A stretch of 64,000 bases of DNA. It comes from Paenibacillus albus. Its GTDB lineage: Bacteria > Bacillota > Bacilli > Paenibacillales > Paenibacillaceae. The notes below the pieces were generated by a model. That model was given only the letters and a program-made list of their open reading frames with translations, was not told where the DNA came from and made no database searches. The stretch covers positions 6,124,001-6,188,000 of the forward strand of contig NZ_CP034437.1 of NCBI RefSeq assembly GCF_003952225.1, given 5' to 3'. The translations under genes and the position numbers were made by a program. Below, piece after piece: positions 8,489 to 17,008 of the stretch (position 1 is its first letter; every line of letters begins with the position of its first letter).

Positions 8489-9508
8489 CTAACCGTAGTA
8501 AGCTTCAGCGCGCCCGCGAATCGTATCCATGATTTCGACCGATTGGATGGATGAATGGAGATCTCCCTCGAGTCCGAGTAGATGAGCCCCTCCCTCTCGA
8601 AGAGCGTCCAGGAATGAAGCATTCTCATCATAAAAACCGAATGCAAGCTGCCAGTCTTCCGCGGCTGAGATAGACTCGACATGTCCCCGCTCTGAGCAGA
8701 TCAGTCCAACGAAGCTTCCGGCATTCTCCATGAGCGGCATATGCAGCTCGTAGGTGAAGCCCTCGCCTCGCACCGTTACCAGCTCCCTTGCCATGCCTGA
8801 GTGAGGGTAACAATTGAGCTGTGCTCGAATTCCATTTCGGAATGTGCCTTCCGCAGTGATATTCACAAGCCCAGCGCTTATCGCAGACAGATCATCGTAG
8901 CGGAAACGAAGACTCTCGTAATCGGCGCCTGCAATCCACTTCGCCGCATCGATCGCGTGGATCGCGGTCGTGGAGAAATCATGATCCGTTCGCTTCACGC
9001 GGATCATGTCATACGTCAGGCTGTAGATGCGTTTGCCCTGCTGCGCTTGTGCTTGAAGCTTGCTGATCAGCTTGCGTACAAGCGGAACATGCCTCCGATT
9101 GAAGGCCACGCGATGCTTGATGTTCTTCAGCTTCGCTTGCTCGCATAGTTGAATGACCTCCGCCGTATTGATGCCCGGCGGCTTCTCCAGCAGCAATGCT
9201 GCGCCTGCGTCCATGACCTTGAGCGAGACTACAGTCGTCAGCTGCTCGGGAACGAGGACCCAAACCGCATCCAGCCGCTCCTCCGCGAGCATGATCTCGT
9301 AGCTGGTATAGGCGCTATCAAAGCCAAAGTCTGTACGGTAGGACTCTGCCGCTTCCGCGTCAACATCACAGCAGGCCGCAAGCTGAAGCTCGGAGTGCTC
9401 CGCATTATACTGCTTCAAGCTGGGGCCATGCGCCGCACGGGAATGCCAGCCGCAGCCGATCACGCCAACTCTGATTTTGTTACTCTTTTCGTTCCTGCTT
9501 CCGCTCAT
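8489..9508 (-). CDS. Gfo/Idh/MocA family oxidoreductase
   Basis: A 339-residue NAD(P)-dependent dehydrogenase-like protein that probably oxidises a sugar or cyclitol. The N-terminal Rossmann fold shows RVGVIGCGWHS, and the family lysine motif appears as EKPPG at about 107-111 (EKP is the common form). Start ATG at 9508 shares its A with the stop of the upstream gene (TAATG), so the two genes are coupled; an in-frame ATG at 9526 is not favoured. It lacks the cysteine insertion seen in two other family members in this window. Substrate unknown. Confidence 0.88.
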   Translation of the reverse strand: MSGSRNEKSNKIRVGVIGCGWHSRAAHGPSLKQYNAEHSELQLAACCDVDAEAAESYRTDFGFDSAYTSYEIMLAEERLDAVWVLVPEQLTTVVSLKVMDAGAALLLEKPPGINTAEVIQLCEQAKLKNIKHRVAFNRRHVPLVRKLISKLQAQAQQGKRIYSLTYDMIRVKRTDHDFSTTAIHAIDAAKWIAGADYESLRFRYDDLSAISAGLVNITAEGTFRNGIRAQLNCYPHSGMARELVTVRGEGFTYELHMPLMENAGSFVGLICSERGHVESISAAEDWQLAFGFYDENASFLDALREGGAHLLGLEGDLHSSIQSVEIMDTIRGRAEAYYG

Positions 9509-10950
9509 TAGACACCGCACCGCCAATCCGGATCCTCATGCGCCTTCAGCTGAATCGTCAAGCTGCCGTTGTCATTCATTGCTTGCGCGCAAGCCCAGTT
9601 CAGCGGCTTCATAATGCCTGGCCTTACTTCCAGCTGAATCGCAAGCTGTATCGCCTGCCCCCGCCAATCTGGAGGCAGCGTCATTGACACGAGGCTCACT
9701 TTGCCTGGGATCGGAAACCCTGGAGCAAGCTTGCCGCGCAGCTTCGTGCCATCTGAGCCTGTTGCTTCCAGCCACAGCGTTCCAGGAACGCTAGCCGAAC
9801 CGTCATTGATCATCGCAAACACGAGTTCATCGGTCTCGTGTCGCTTGCGCTGCCATACCCAAGCCGGACGCAGCCTGTAACCGAGCTTGCGCTGAAGCGT
9901 ATGAATGCCTTCCGGATATCGTTCATTGTACGCCGCAATCGCTTCAGCCTCTGTCCACAGCCCCCAGTAGTTCCCGCCAATATCGAGCGCGTGCAGCATC
10001 GAATTCGCGATAACATCAACGTTCGCGCTGTCAAAGCTCAGCTTCTCCAGCCGGAAATGACGGTAATAGCCATCCTCGATAACCGCGGCCGTATGCGGCG
10101 CACGGTTCGCAATGACTTCAATCTGTTCCGGCTCATCGAGGATGATGCTGTCCGTCCGCACCCAGCAGCCCTCGTTCATCGCATATTCTCTTACCGTGCG
10201 ATTACCTGTTCGGCTAATATCCGGCTGCGTATTGACCGCGAGCGGCGTATGCTTCCAGCGCTCAATCTGCTGCCTGGTCATCGCCATGAACGTATGTTCA
10301 GCGATTGCATAGTTCGGGAACGGATTCGGCAGATCATTCGTATGCCCTTCCCCCCAGAACCCGTACATCATAAGATCAACGAATTCGATGAGCGGGTCGC
10401 CGTCAAAGCGAGCAGCGAGCAGCTCGTTGAGGTCCGCGAACGCAGTCTGAAACGCCGGATGGTCGTAGCGGGGCTCGAAATAATCGAAGTCCTGATTGTT
10501 GAACCGGCCAATATTGACGAGCGGCACCTCATCAAGCAGATAGTCTGGCATTGCGAGCCGTTCCGGTTGAATATTCGGACTCGACAGCTGGATACGGAAT
10601 GCCACTCGCAGCCCGTGGCGTTTTGCCGCATCCAGTGTAATGTCCCAAATTGGATGCAGGTTCAGCTCGCCTGCTTGCATCTGCACATCCCGCCAATCGC
10701 AGCGGATATAGAGGACGTCGACGAAAGGAAGAGAGGCTAACTTCTCTACATGCTCCTCTAGCTTCTCCTCGCCCTGCCTTGCTTTCAACGATGGACCGTT
10801 CTCTTCCCAAGCGTACGCGATCATCCCCATGCCCGGATTGCGTACAGGCTCCTGCGAAGGCGCCGTCATGTAGATCGTGTACCAGCCGTTGTCCTGCTCG
10901 ATTCCAAAGGGGCCTTGATAGAGACGCCCTACATTGATCTCGGTTTGCAC
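9508..10950 (-). CDS. Putative TIM-barrel glycoside hydrolase-like protein (DUF4832-like)
   Basis: A 480-residue protein without a signal peptide. The N-terminal two thirds look like a TIM barrel of a glycosidase: RNPGMGM near 38, DVLYIRCDWRDV near 80, and DLMMYGFWGEGH at about 192-203, where Glu201 is a candidate acid/base. The C-terminal part is beta-rich (SASVPGTLWLEAT). This arrangement resembles the DUF4832 group of putative beta-galactosidase-like proteins; activity is not proven. Start is GTG at 10950, 10 bases after GGAG; the nearby ATG is out of frame. It is the first gene of a pair with the Gfo/Idh/MocA gene, which suggests release of a sugar followed by oxidation. Confidence 0.72.
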   Translation of the reverse strand: MQTEINVGRLYQGPFGIEQDNGWYTIYMTAPSQEPVRNPGMGMIAYAWEENGPSLKARQGEEKLEEHVEKLASLPFVDVLYIRCDWRDVQMQAGELNLHPIWDITLDAAKRHGLRVAFRIQLSSPNIQPERLAMPDYLLDEVPLVNIGRFNNQDFDYFEPRYDHPAFQTAFADLNELLAARFDGDPLIEFVDLMMYGFWGEGHTNDLPNPFPNYAIAEHTFMAMTRQQIERWKHTPLAVNTQPDISRTGNRTVREYAMNEGCWVRTDSIILDEPEQIEVIANRAPHTAAVIEDGYYRHFRLEKLSFDSANVDVIANSMLHALDIGGNYWGLWTEAEAIAAYNERYPEGIHTLQRKLGYRLRPAWVWQRKRHETDELVFAMINDGSASVPGTLWLEATGSDGTKLRGKLAPGFPIPGKVSLVSMTLPPDWRGQAIQLAIQLEVRPGIMKPLNWACAQAMNDNGSLTIQLKAHEDPDWRCGV

Positions 10951-11216
10951 CGCAGCATCACTCCTTGTGCGAAAGTAACGAACTTACTCTCACCTTAGAA
11001 GAAGACCGCCGGAAAAGCTATGAGCGGAATTTACGCTTATTCATCATTTTATTGTTTTGCATGAATGCCGCCGGAAACCAGTAAAAAGAATGACATGGGC
11101 TCGCTGACACCTCCCCTTTCGTCCTCCTAACGTCGGCAGCTTCAATTTCCAAATATTGTAACAAATAGATCTCGTTTTCATAACCTATAGCATGTCTCAG
11201 AAAGGAGTGATATACG

Positions 11217-11597
11217 ATGCCATATACTACTGGTTGGGTCACCAATACAACTGAATTCGGCACGGCTGCATCGAACATCGTGGTTAATATAAAGAACAAT
11301 AATCAAACGAACTCAACATCATTTATTGTTAAAGTTTTCGCTTCGGTCGATTCCTCTACTTTTAATCATTTATATTCTCAATCTATTAATCTAGCGCCTA
11401 GATCCAGTCAAGTCACAACGTTCTTTATTGCAGGCAACGTTGCTTATGACGCTCAATATGATGAAGTGACGCCTGCACTACTCGGCGATACTGTATTAAC
11501 GGTATACGGGATTGACCCGGTTGGAAATCTCGTTACTAACCAGCGTTTTACTCCCCCTGAATTCACTTTCATTAATACATTCAGCTCACCGTTTTAA
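11217..11597 (+). CDS. Small beta-rich protein of unknown function
   Basis: A 126-residue protein starting MPYTTGWVTNTTEFG behind AAAGGAG at good spacing. It is rich in Asn, Thr and Ser, has no cysteine, no signal peptide and no membrane helix, and alternates strand-like segments (SFIVKVFASVDSS, SSQVTTFFIAGNV, LTVYGIDPVG), suggesting an Ig-like or beta-sandwich fold. I do not recognise the family. A strong terminator follows, so it is a single-gene unit. In a spore former, a spore-surface or exosporium role is a guess only. Confidence 0.7.
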   Translation: MPYTTGWVTNTTEFGTAASNIVVNIKNNNQTNSTSFIVKVFASVDSSTFNHLYSQSINLAPRSSQVTTFFIAGNVAYDAQYDEVTPALLGDTVLTVYGIDPVGNLVTNQRFTPPEFTFINTFSSPF

Positions 11598-11621
11598 CTT
11601 ATCACTTTTCTCCAGAAGATG

Positions 11622-11664
11622 AACAAAGGCAGCTAGTCCGATTTGACCAGTTGCCTTTGTTTTC
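11622..11664 (+). terminator. Rho-independent terminator
   Basis: A 17-bp stem (AACAAAGGCAGCTAGTC with GACCAGTTGCCTTTGTT, two G-U pairs) with a six-base loop, followed by T residues. It ends the 126-residue protein gene. Confidence 0.9.
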
Positions 11665-11688
11665 CGTTAGCCTCCATATTGGGAGCTA

Positions 11689-11740
11689 TAAAAAGAAAAG
11701 TGCCCCAGAGGAAGTCAATAAGAAGACCTCAACTAGGGCA
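11689..11740 (-). terminator. Probable terminator of the AraC gene
   Basis: On the minus strand TGCCC...GAGG pairs with CCTC...GGGGCA, followed by CTTTTCTTTTT. The stem has interior mismatches. Confidence 0.6.
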
Positions 11741-11765
11741 GCATACGAATCTATTAATTGTTCAT

Positions 11766-12596
11766 TCATGTATGGAAGCCAAGCGGCTTGTTGAGCTCCC
11801 GATATTGGGACGGCGGGACGCCTACATAGGATTTGAATAGACGGCTGAATGTCGGGATTCCGCTGAAGCCTGCCGCAAGCGCAATCTCGCCGATGGACAA
11901 GTCGCTCGTTCGAAGCAGCGTCTTCGCTTTGAGCACTCTCATCTCGCGGTGAACCTGGATCGGCGACTTCCCGAACAGTTCTTTGAAGCGGTTGCTGACA
12001 TACGTCGGGTGCATCTGTACCTTTTGGGCTATTTTACCGAGAGACAGCTCTTGCTCGGGATGCTGAATCATTTGCGCTAAAATCTCCAGGAAGCTGTTCG
12101 TATGCGGATCAGGACGGTTAACCGCATTCTCGTTCATCGCCGACACGAGGATGTGATACAGCAGCTCCAGCGATTTGGCCTTCTCCAGAATGCGGGTCGG
12201 AAGAAATCCTGGCGCTGCATTGCGGGAAGTCGCGGAATTTTGAAATTGGAGGAATGCCTGCTCGAATTCGGTCGTATTCTCCAGCTTGAAGATGAGAGGC
12301 AGCTGAAACAGCCGGAACACATCAATTAAACCAGCGATCTGGAACGTAAAATGCCACCAGAGAAAGATAGATTCCTCATTCGTATCCTTGTAATGATCAT
12401 GCTCGACATAGGGAGGAATAAGGACAACATGCCCCGTGTCGATCGGATAGCTGACATTTCCAATTCGCAAGGCCGCCTTGCCTTCTTTATGGTACGACAT
12501 GACATAAAAGGGGAGGACGCGGCGGAGCTCCTTCAGTTCTCTTCGGCTATGAATGTCGAACTCGTGAATATGCAGCGACGCATGCTCGAGCAGCAT
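11766..12596 (-). CDS. AraC family transcriptional regulator
   Basis: A 276-residue regulator with an N-terminal cupin-like sensing domain (YPIDTGHVVLIPPYVEHDH) and a C-terminal AraC DNA-binding domain at about 170-270 (SLGKIAQKVQMHPTYVSNRF and IGEIALAAGFSGIPTFSRLF). The ATG at 12596 has its nearest GGAGG about 25 bases upstream, so initiation looks weak or depends on translation of the gene before it; no better in-frame start is present. It follows the zinc-type dehydrogenase gene by 42 bases and is probably co-transcribed with it. Confidence 0.85.
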   Translation of the reverse strand: MLLEHASLHIHEFDIHSRRELKELRRVLPFYVMSYHKEGKAALRIGNVSYPIDTGHVVLIPPYVEHDHYKDTNEESIFLWWHFTFQIAGLIDVFRLFQLPLIFKLENTTEFEQAFLQFQNSATSRNAAPGFLPTRILEKAKSLELLYHILVSAMNENAVNRPDPHTNSFLEILAQMIQHPEQELSLGKIAQKVQMHPTYVSNRFKELFGKSPIQVHREMRVLKAKTLLRTSDLSIGEIALAAGFSGIPTFSRLFKSYVGVPPSQYRELNKPLGFHT

Positions 12597-12638
12597 GTTT
12601 AAGCTTTCGCTCGCGTTCCTCCCTCCTTAACTCTGCTT

Positions 12639-13694
12639 TTATGAGAAAGTCACACCCAGCTTAACGCTTCTTTCCGGATGCTGATCGACGAACTCTTCGT
12701 AGCCTTCCGCACATTCGAGGAACGGTATGACCGGGTTGATGATTTCCTCGCAGTTGATCTGTTTCCCCTGCAGAATCGCCCAGCATTCATTCTCGATCCT
12801 TCTCCAGCTCCATCTCGGATGGTCAGGGTTTGGCTCGCTGCATGCGCGGGAGAAGATGATCTTCGCGTTATTGAAATGCGCTTCCCGGCCAAAATCAAGT
12901 CCGCCCTTGAAGGCGCGAGCCCATCCGACGTAAGCGATTGTTCCGCCGTAAGCCAATCCGCGCAGAGAGGATTGAAGCGCCTGCTCATTCGCGCTCGTTT
13001 CAATGATGACATCGACGCCGAGCTTGCCGGTTGCCTTCTTCAATTCGAGCCCAATATCCTGTGATATTGGATCGAATGCAGCATGAGCTCCAGCCCGAAT
13101 CGCCGCCTCCCGCCGCTTGGCGATCGGGTCGATGACGGCCACGTAGCTAGCTCCTCCAAGGCGCGCGAATTGCGCCGCAAGAGCGCCAAGGGCTCCAAGC
13201 CCGAATATCGCTACCGTATCTCCGATCCGCATCCCGCTGTCCCGAATTCCGCTGAGCGCGAACTGGGCAGGATCGAAGCACAGCGCGTTCTTCCAAGGCA
13301 TAGACTCCGGCATCTTGAGCAAATAGTAATTATCGACCGCGTTCACGATATGCGTCTCGCGAATGCCACCGTACCCGCACACTCTGTCTCCAACCTTATA
13401 ATCCGTCACATCCGCGCCGGCCTCCACAATAACGCCGACCCATTGGTTGCCCAGGTTCCATTTGCCAAAGGTATCGGACTTGTTCGTCTCATCCCTCGGG
13501 AGAAAAGCATGCCATTCATCATCGTAGTAATCATTCATATGCGGGCTCTCACCGCGAAACTCTGCGAGCTCGGAGCCGTGCTTCGGAGAAGCGTATTGAA
13601 GTTGAACCTTCACTTGATGCGCCTGAACGGCATCATCCTCATATCCGACCAATGCTGCTTTTCTAGGAGAAACCGCTATCAATTTCTGAGTCAT
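12639..13694 (-). CDS. Zinc-type (MDR family) alcohol/polyol dehydrogenase
   Basis: A 351-residue medium-chain dehydrogenase-like protein. The NAD-binding motif GLGALG lies near residue 164 (DTVAIFGLGALGALAAQFA), followed by an acidic residue at the end of strand 2 (VIDP), which favours NAD. The N-terminal domain keeps the shape (GNQWVGVIVEAGADVTDYKVGDRV), but the catalytic zinc ligands are not obvious. Several upstream in-frame starts exist; the ATG at 13694 has GGAG seven bases before it and gives MTQKLIAVSPRK. A 12-bp perfect palindrome lies 35 bases upstream. Probably an operon with the AraC gene that follows. Confidence 0.86.
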   Translation of the reverse strand: MTQKLIAVSPRKAALVGYEDDAVQAHQVKVQLQYASPKHGSELAEFRGESPHMNDYYDDEWHAFLPRDETNKSDTFGKWNLGNQWVGVIVEAGADVTDYKVGDRVCGYGGIRETHIVNAVDNYYLLKMPESMPWKNALCFDPAQFALSGIRDSGMRIGDTVAIFGLGALGALAAQFARLGGASYVAVIDPIAKRREAAIRAGAHAAFDPISQDIGLELKKATGKLGVDVIIETSANEQALQSSLRGLAYGGTIAYVGWARAFKGGLDFGREAHFNNAKIIFSRACSEPNPDHPRWSWRRIENECWAILQGKQINCEEIINPVIPFLECAEGYEEFVDQHPERSVKLGVTFS

Positions 13695-13728
13695 AATCAT
13701 GCTCCTTTGATTTGCTGTTGGTTTCATA

Positions 13729-13740
13729 GTAAGCGCTTAC
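13729..13740. promoter_or_regulatory. Perfect palindromic operator upstream of the dehydrogenase
   Basis: GTAAGCGCTTAC is a 12-bp perfect palindrome with a central CG, the typical form of LacI/GalR-type operators. It lies 16 bases downstream of a minus-strand -10-like TATAAT at 13756-13761, so a bound repressor would sit near the transcription start. No good -35 is seen. Confidence 0.6.
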
Positions 13741-13836
13741 GAAGTCTTAGCCCTAATTATAATGACATCTGCAAAACCCGTATATAGCCGTAATAAATTG
13801 ATAATTACCACTTTTACAGGTCATTCGACTTACACA

Positions 13837-13891
13837 TAAAAATGACCCGCAAGGCAGTCACTTCGCAAAAAGTGTCCCTCCTACAGGTCAT
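13837..13891 (-). terminator. Terminator of the aldolase/DeoR/dehydrogenase operon
   Basis: ATGACC (13842-13847) pairs with GGTCAT (13886-13891), with an inner GTCACTT/AAGTGTC-like pairing; the minus strand continues into TTTTTA. A second GGTCAT at 13818-13823 could compete for the same arm. Confidence 0.65.
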
Positions 13892-13903
13892 CGCTCGGGC
13901 GGA

Positions 13904-15154
13904 TTACGCCATCGTCTTCAATTCCTCGATATAACGCTCGAAGCTTACGGTCTCGCCAGTCAAACGCGATTGCTCAGCGGCAAAAACGAGCAGGTGGCTG
14001 TGCGCGGATTCCAGTCCTGAGCTGACGCCGTCCGTCTCCGTTTCCACTTGCCTGACAAAGCTCTGCATCAGCACTGAATCGGCTCCACTATGCGAGCCTT
14101 CCTGCTGCTCTGGCCGAATGATCTCGGTCTTGCCGGAGAAATGGCGAATCTCAATTTCATTCGTGCCGGAATGGCCGAGCAGCTCGCCGGTCGTTCCCAT
14201 GATTTTGAAGGAACGGCTCGTATCGCGCGTGAAGGCCGTCATCGTAAAGGCGACCGTCACTTCGTTATCGAACAGCATATTCACGACTTGATGATCGACA
14301 ACATCGTTATCACAGCGGAACACACATCTTCCGTAAGGGCCATGCTTTAGAGCATGCAGCCGCGCTTCGATCGTCGGCTTGAGCGAGACGACATTTTGCG
14401 GCCATTCATCCTTCTCGTTCAAATAGAGCTTAATCGCGGACACCGGACATTCATGCTCCACCTTGCAGCCGTCGGTGCATCTGGCGGTTGACCCTTCCGG
14501 CGCGTTCTCCTCGCGGAAATACGACAAGCTGCCGTAGGAGGAGACGCTCTTGCAATTACCGCCGATAATCCACTTCAAATAATCGAGATCGTGGCAGCAC
14601 TTTTGCAGCAGCATGGGGCTGGACAACGAACTATTGCGCCAATTGCCCCGCACGAAGCTGTGCGCTTGATGCGCGAAGCCGACGTTCTCCGTCCAATGAA
14701 TCGTCATCAGCTTGCCGACGGCGCCTTGCGTGACCAAACGCTTAACGGTGCTGAAGTAATTGGAGTATCGCATGCTATGACAAATGGTCAGTATTCGTTT
14801 GCGGCGCTCTGCCTCTTCCGCCATAAGCAGCGCTTCCTTCGGATTCGGCGACATCGGCTTCTCCAGCAGGATATGATAGCCGGTCTCAAGCGCCTTCATC
14901 GTCGGCTCGAAATGCTCCTGGTCCATCGTGCAGATGAGCAGCGCCTCGCACAGCTTGGGCTGATTAAGCAGCTCCTCCCAGCTCTTGAACTGCTTATCCG
15001 GCGCAATGCCGTACATCTCCGCGAACTTCAGCCTGCGCTCGTCATTCGGCTCCGCGACTGCAATGAACTTGATCTCATGCGGCTTGCGCAGCGCGTATGA
15101 TCCGAGGCCGAACATTCCCCGACTGCCTGCTCCGATTACTGCAGCGTGTATCAT
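13904..15154 (-). CDS. Gfo/Idh/MocA oxidoreductase with cysteine-rich insertion
   Basis: A 416-residue member of the family, longer than the usual 330-380. The Rossmann motif AVIGAGSRGMFGLG is at the N-terminus, EKPMSPNP near 98, and CCHDLDYLKW in the substrate-binding part. An insertion near residues 230-300 carries C-x3-C-x5-C-P (CTDGCKVEHECP) and a fourth Cys about 40 residues on (GRCVFRC), which looks like a metal site. The protein at 45910-47067 shares this insertion. ATG at 15154 follows GGAGGATGGAGCA. It trails the DeoR gene by 28 bases and ends the operon. The substrate is presumably a sugar acid, sugar or cyclitol. Confidence 0.87.
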   Translation of the reverse strand: MIHAAVIGAGSRGMFGLGSYALRKPHEIKFIAVAEPNDERRLKFAEMYGIAPDKQFKSWEELLNQPKLCEALLICTMDQEHFEPTMKALETGYHILLEKPMSPNPKEALLMAEEAERRKRILTICHSMRYSNYFSTVKRLVTQGAVGKLMTIHWTENVGFAHQAHSFVRGNWRNSSLSSPMLLQKCCHDLDYLKWIIGGNCKSVSSYGSLSYFREENAPEGSTARCTDGCKVEHECPVSAIKLYLNEKDEWPQNVVSLKPTIEARLHALKHGPYGRCVFRCDNDVVDHQVVNMLFDNEVTVAFTMTAFTRDTSRSFKIMGTTGELLGHSGTNEIEIRHFSGKTEIIRPEQQEGSHSGADSVLMQSFVRQVETETDGVSSGLESAHSHLLVFAAEQSRLTGETVSFERYIEELKTMA

Positions 15155-15182
15155 TGCTCCATCCTCCCATTAATCGAACAAT

Positions 15183-15902
15183 TTAGAGGTCCGTAATTAC
15201 ACCTGTGACGCCATCGTATGGAATGATCGTGAACAGTGCCGACTTCTGCAGCTTTGTCTGGTCATAGACGGCATACACCTGGCTTGACCGCGCGATGAAC
15301 AGCTGAGCAATGCGGGCTTCCAGCTCAGAATGCGTGGTAAATCCGTGCTCACGCGAGACGCCGTCGACACCGAGGAACATCTTCGTTATGTTAAGCTTCT
15401 CGATAACGCTCTCCGCGAGCGGCCCGATCAGCTCATAACTCTTATGCCGCATAACGCCGCCGGATACGACGACTTGGACACCTTCAGCATCGAATAATTC
15501 CGCAGCAATATTAACGGCGTTCGTGACGACCGTAATATTTTGATGGTTCTTGAGCGCCTTCGCAATGAGAAAAGTCGTCGTGCCGCCCGTCAGGCAGATG
15601 ACGTCGCCTTCTTCAACAAGTGTGGCAGCATCGGCAGCGATGCGCTCCTTGCCTTCCTTGCTGACGGATCTTTTGTCGGCAAAAGCAAGCTCTGCCGCGT
15701 TGTTTCGGCCGCTGCCCTCATCGTAGACCGCCCCGCCGATGGTACGGATGATAAGATTCGATTGCTCCAACGCCTCTAGATCGCGGCGGACCGTGGCTAT
15801 CGAGCTCTCGGTTATGTCCATCAGCTCGCTAATCGAAGCTTTGCCGGCTTGTTTAATGCGCTCGAGCATCTTGGTTCGGCGCTGTTCACCCTTTGATTGC
15901 AT
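15183..15902 (-). CDS. DeoR family sugar-responsive repressor
   Basis: A 239-residue regulator with an N-terminal DeoR helix-turn-helix (QRRTKMLERIKQAGKASISELMDI...IATVRRDLEAL) and a C-terminal DeoR sensor domain of the phosphosugar-binding ISOCOT type (VICLTGGTTTFLIAKAL, FLGVDGV). The ATG at 15902 lies 12 bases after a GGAGG. It sits between the aldolase and the dehydrogenase genes. Inverted repeats in the divergent promoter region at 16883-16911 are its probable targets. An AgaR/GatR-like role, sensing a phosphorylated sugar from the aldolase/SIS pathway, is inferred from context. Confidence 0.9.
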   Translation of the reverse strand: MQSKGEQRRTKMLERIKQAGKASISELMDITESSIATVRRDLEALEQSNLIIRTIGGAVYDEGSGRNNAAELAFADKRSVSKEGKERIAADAATLVEEGDVICLTGGTTTFLIAKALKNHQNITVVTNAVNIAAELFDAEGVQVVVSGGVMRHKSYELIGPLAESVIEKLNITKMFLGVDGVSREHGFTTHSELEARIAQLFIARSSQVYAVYDQTKLQKSALFTIIPYDGVTGVITDL

Positions 15903-15922
15903 AATCGTTCTTTGCCTCCAGC

Positions 15923-16795
15923 TTATCGTTGTTGTATAGGTGCAGCCTTGCCGATGCAGCCGCAGAGCTGCATCTTCTCGATGGCAAGCTGCTTAACGGC
16001 TTTCTTCGCCGGCACCATGTAGGTTCGTGGATCGTTCTCGCCCGGCCGCTCTGCGAATACCTGCTTAATCGCATCCGAGAATGCGATACGAAGCTCTGTC
16101 GCAATGTTCATCTTCGCCATGCCGAGCGAGACGGCAAGCTTCACTTGCTCGGCCGGAATGCCGGAGCCGCCATGCAGCACGAGAGGTGCCGTTACCAGCT
16201 CCGCAATCGCAGCGATGCGGTTAAAATCAATGTTCGGCGTTCCTTTATAGATGCCATGCGCCGTACCAATCGCAGGCGCCAGCGTATGTACGCCGGTTCG
16301 GGCCATGAATGCCACGCATTCCTCCGGGTCGGCGAGCAGCGCATCCTGGTCAGCTACGACGATGTCATCTTCGACGCCGCCTACTTTGCCAAGCTCCGCT
16401 TCGACGTTGACGCCGGCAGCATACGCCACCTCCATCACCTTCTTCGTGCGGGACACGTTCTCCTCGAAGGGAAGCATCGAAGCATCAATCATAACGGAAG
16501 TATAGCCTGCTCGAATGCATTTGACGATAATATCAAAATCTGTGCAATGGTCGAGATGCAGAGCAATCGGCAAGCCCGTCCGGTTCGCTGCGACTGTCGC
16601 GGCGGCGGCGATATAGTCCGGTCCGAGATGCTTCACCGTCCCTACGGTAGATTGGATGATGAGCGGTGATTGCATCTCCTCGGCAGCTTCTGTGACAGCT
16701 TGAAGCATCTCCAAAGTATGAACATTGAACGCGGCAACGGCATAACGGCCTTCTCTTGCTCTGTGAAGCATGTCGGTAGATGAAATGAGCGGCAT
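15923..16795 (-). CDS. Class II fructose/tagatose-bisphosphate aldolase
   Basis: A 290-residue zinc aldolase, of the usual length, that cleaves a ketose-1,6-bisphosphate into dihydroxyacetone phosphate and glyceraldehyde-3-phosphate. Family motifs are present: LHLDHCTDF near 80, VMIDAS near 105, APAIGTAHGIYKG near 175, LHGGSGIP near 207 and KMNIATELR near 230. The frame runs upstream to 16879, but the ATG at 16795 follows GGGGAGGAGAAGATCGA and gives the correct N-terminus MPLISSTDMLHRA. The neighbours (DeoR regulator, SIS-domain isomerase) favour a GatY/KbaY-type tagatose-bisphosphate aldolase over the glycolytic enzyme. Confidence 0.9.
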   Translation of the reverse strand: MPLISSTDMLHRAREGRYAVAAFNVHTLEMLQAVTEAAEEMQSPLIIQSTVGTVKHLGPDYIAAAATVAANRTGLPIALHLDHCTDFDIIVKCIRAGYTSVMIDASMLPFEENVSRTKKVMEVAYAAGVNVEAELGKVGGVEDDIVVADQDALLADPEECVAFMARTGVHTLAPAIGTAHGIYKGTPNIDFNRIAAIAELVTAPLVLHGGSGIPAEQVKLAVSLGMAKMNIATELRIAFSDAIKQVFAERPGENDPRTYMVPAKKAVKQLAIEKMQLCGCIGKAAPIQQR

Positions 16796-17008
16796 TCGAT
16801 CTTCTCCTCCCCATGCTGAACCTCTGATCCTTTTACTTATAGGTTTATCATAGCTCTGCGATGTGATCTTTACAATCATTTTTTGATCGTTTAAATCAAT
16901 TTGTGATTGATAGCATCAGCGAAACCTTCTATGATAGAGATACATATGGAGCACACGTAAACTTGATTCGCCGATTACGATGGACCTATTCGGAGGAGGA
17001 GTTCAAGA
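16796..17008. promoter_or_regulatory. Divergent promoter region with DeoR-type inverted repeats
   Basis: Two overlapping inverted repeats lie at 16883-16899 (TTGAT-N7-ATCAA) and 16895-16911 (ATCAAT-N5-ATTGAT), built from TTTGAT/ATTGAT-type elements. They sit between the aldolase operon and the SIS gene and suit control of both by the DeoR protein encoded at 15183-15902. The SIS ribosome binding site GGAGGAGG is at about 16993-17001. Confidence 0.6.

Noticed and set aside
9838..10740. Plus-strand 300-codon frame
   Set aside because: Antisense to the DUF4832-like gene, whose start and coupling to the next gene are well supported.
4219..11000. Shared CTTCTAAG-like string before the deaminase operon and the DUF4832-like operon
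   Set aside because: The match is only about eight to ten bases, and no symmetry or wider similarity supports a common regulatory site.
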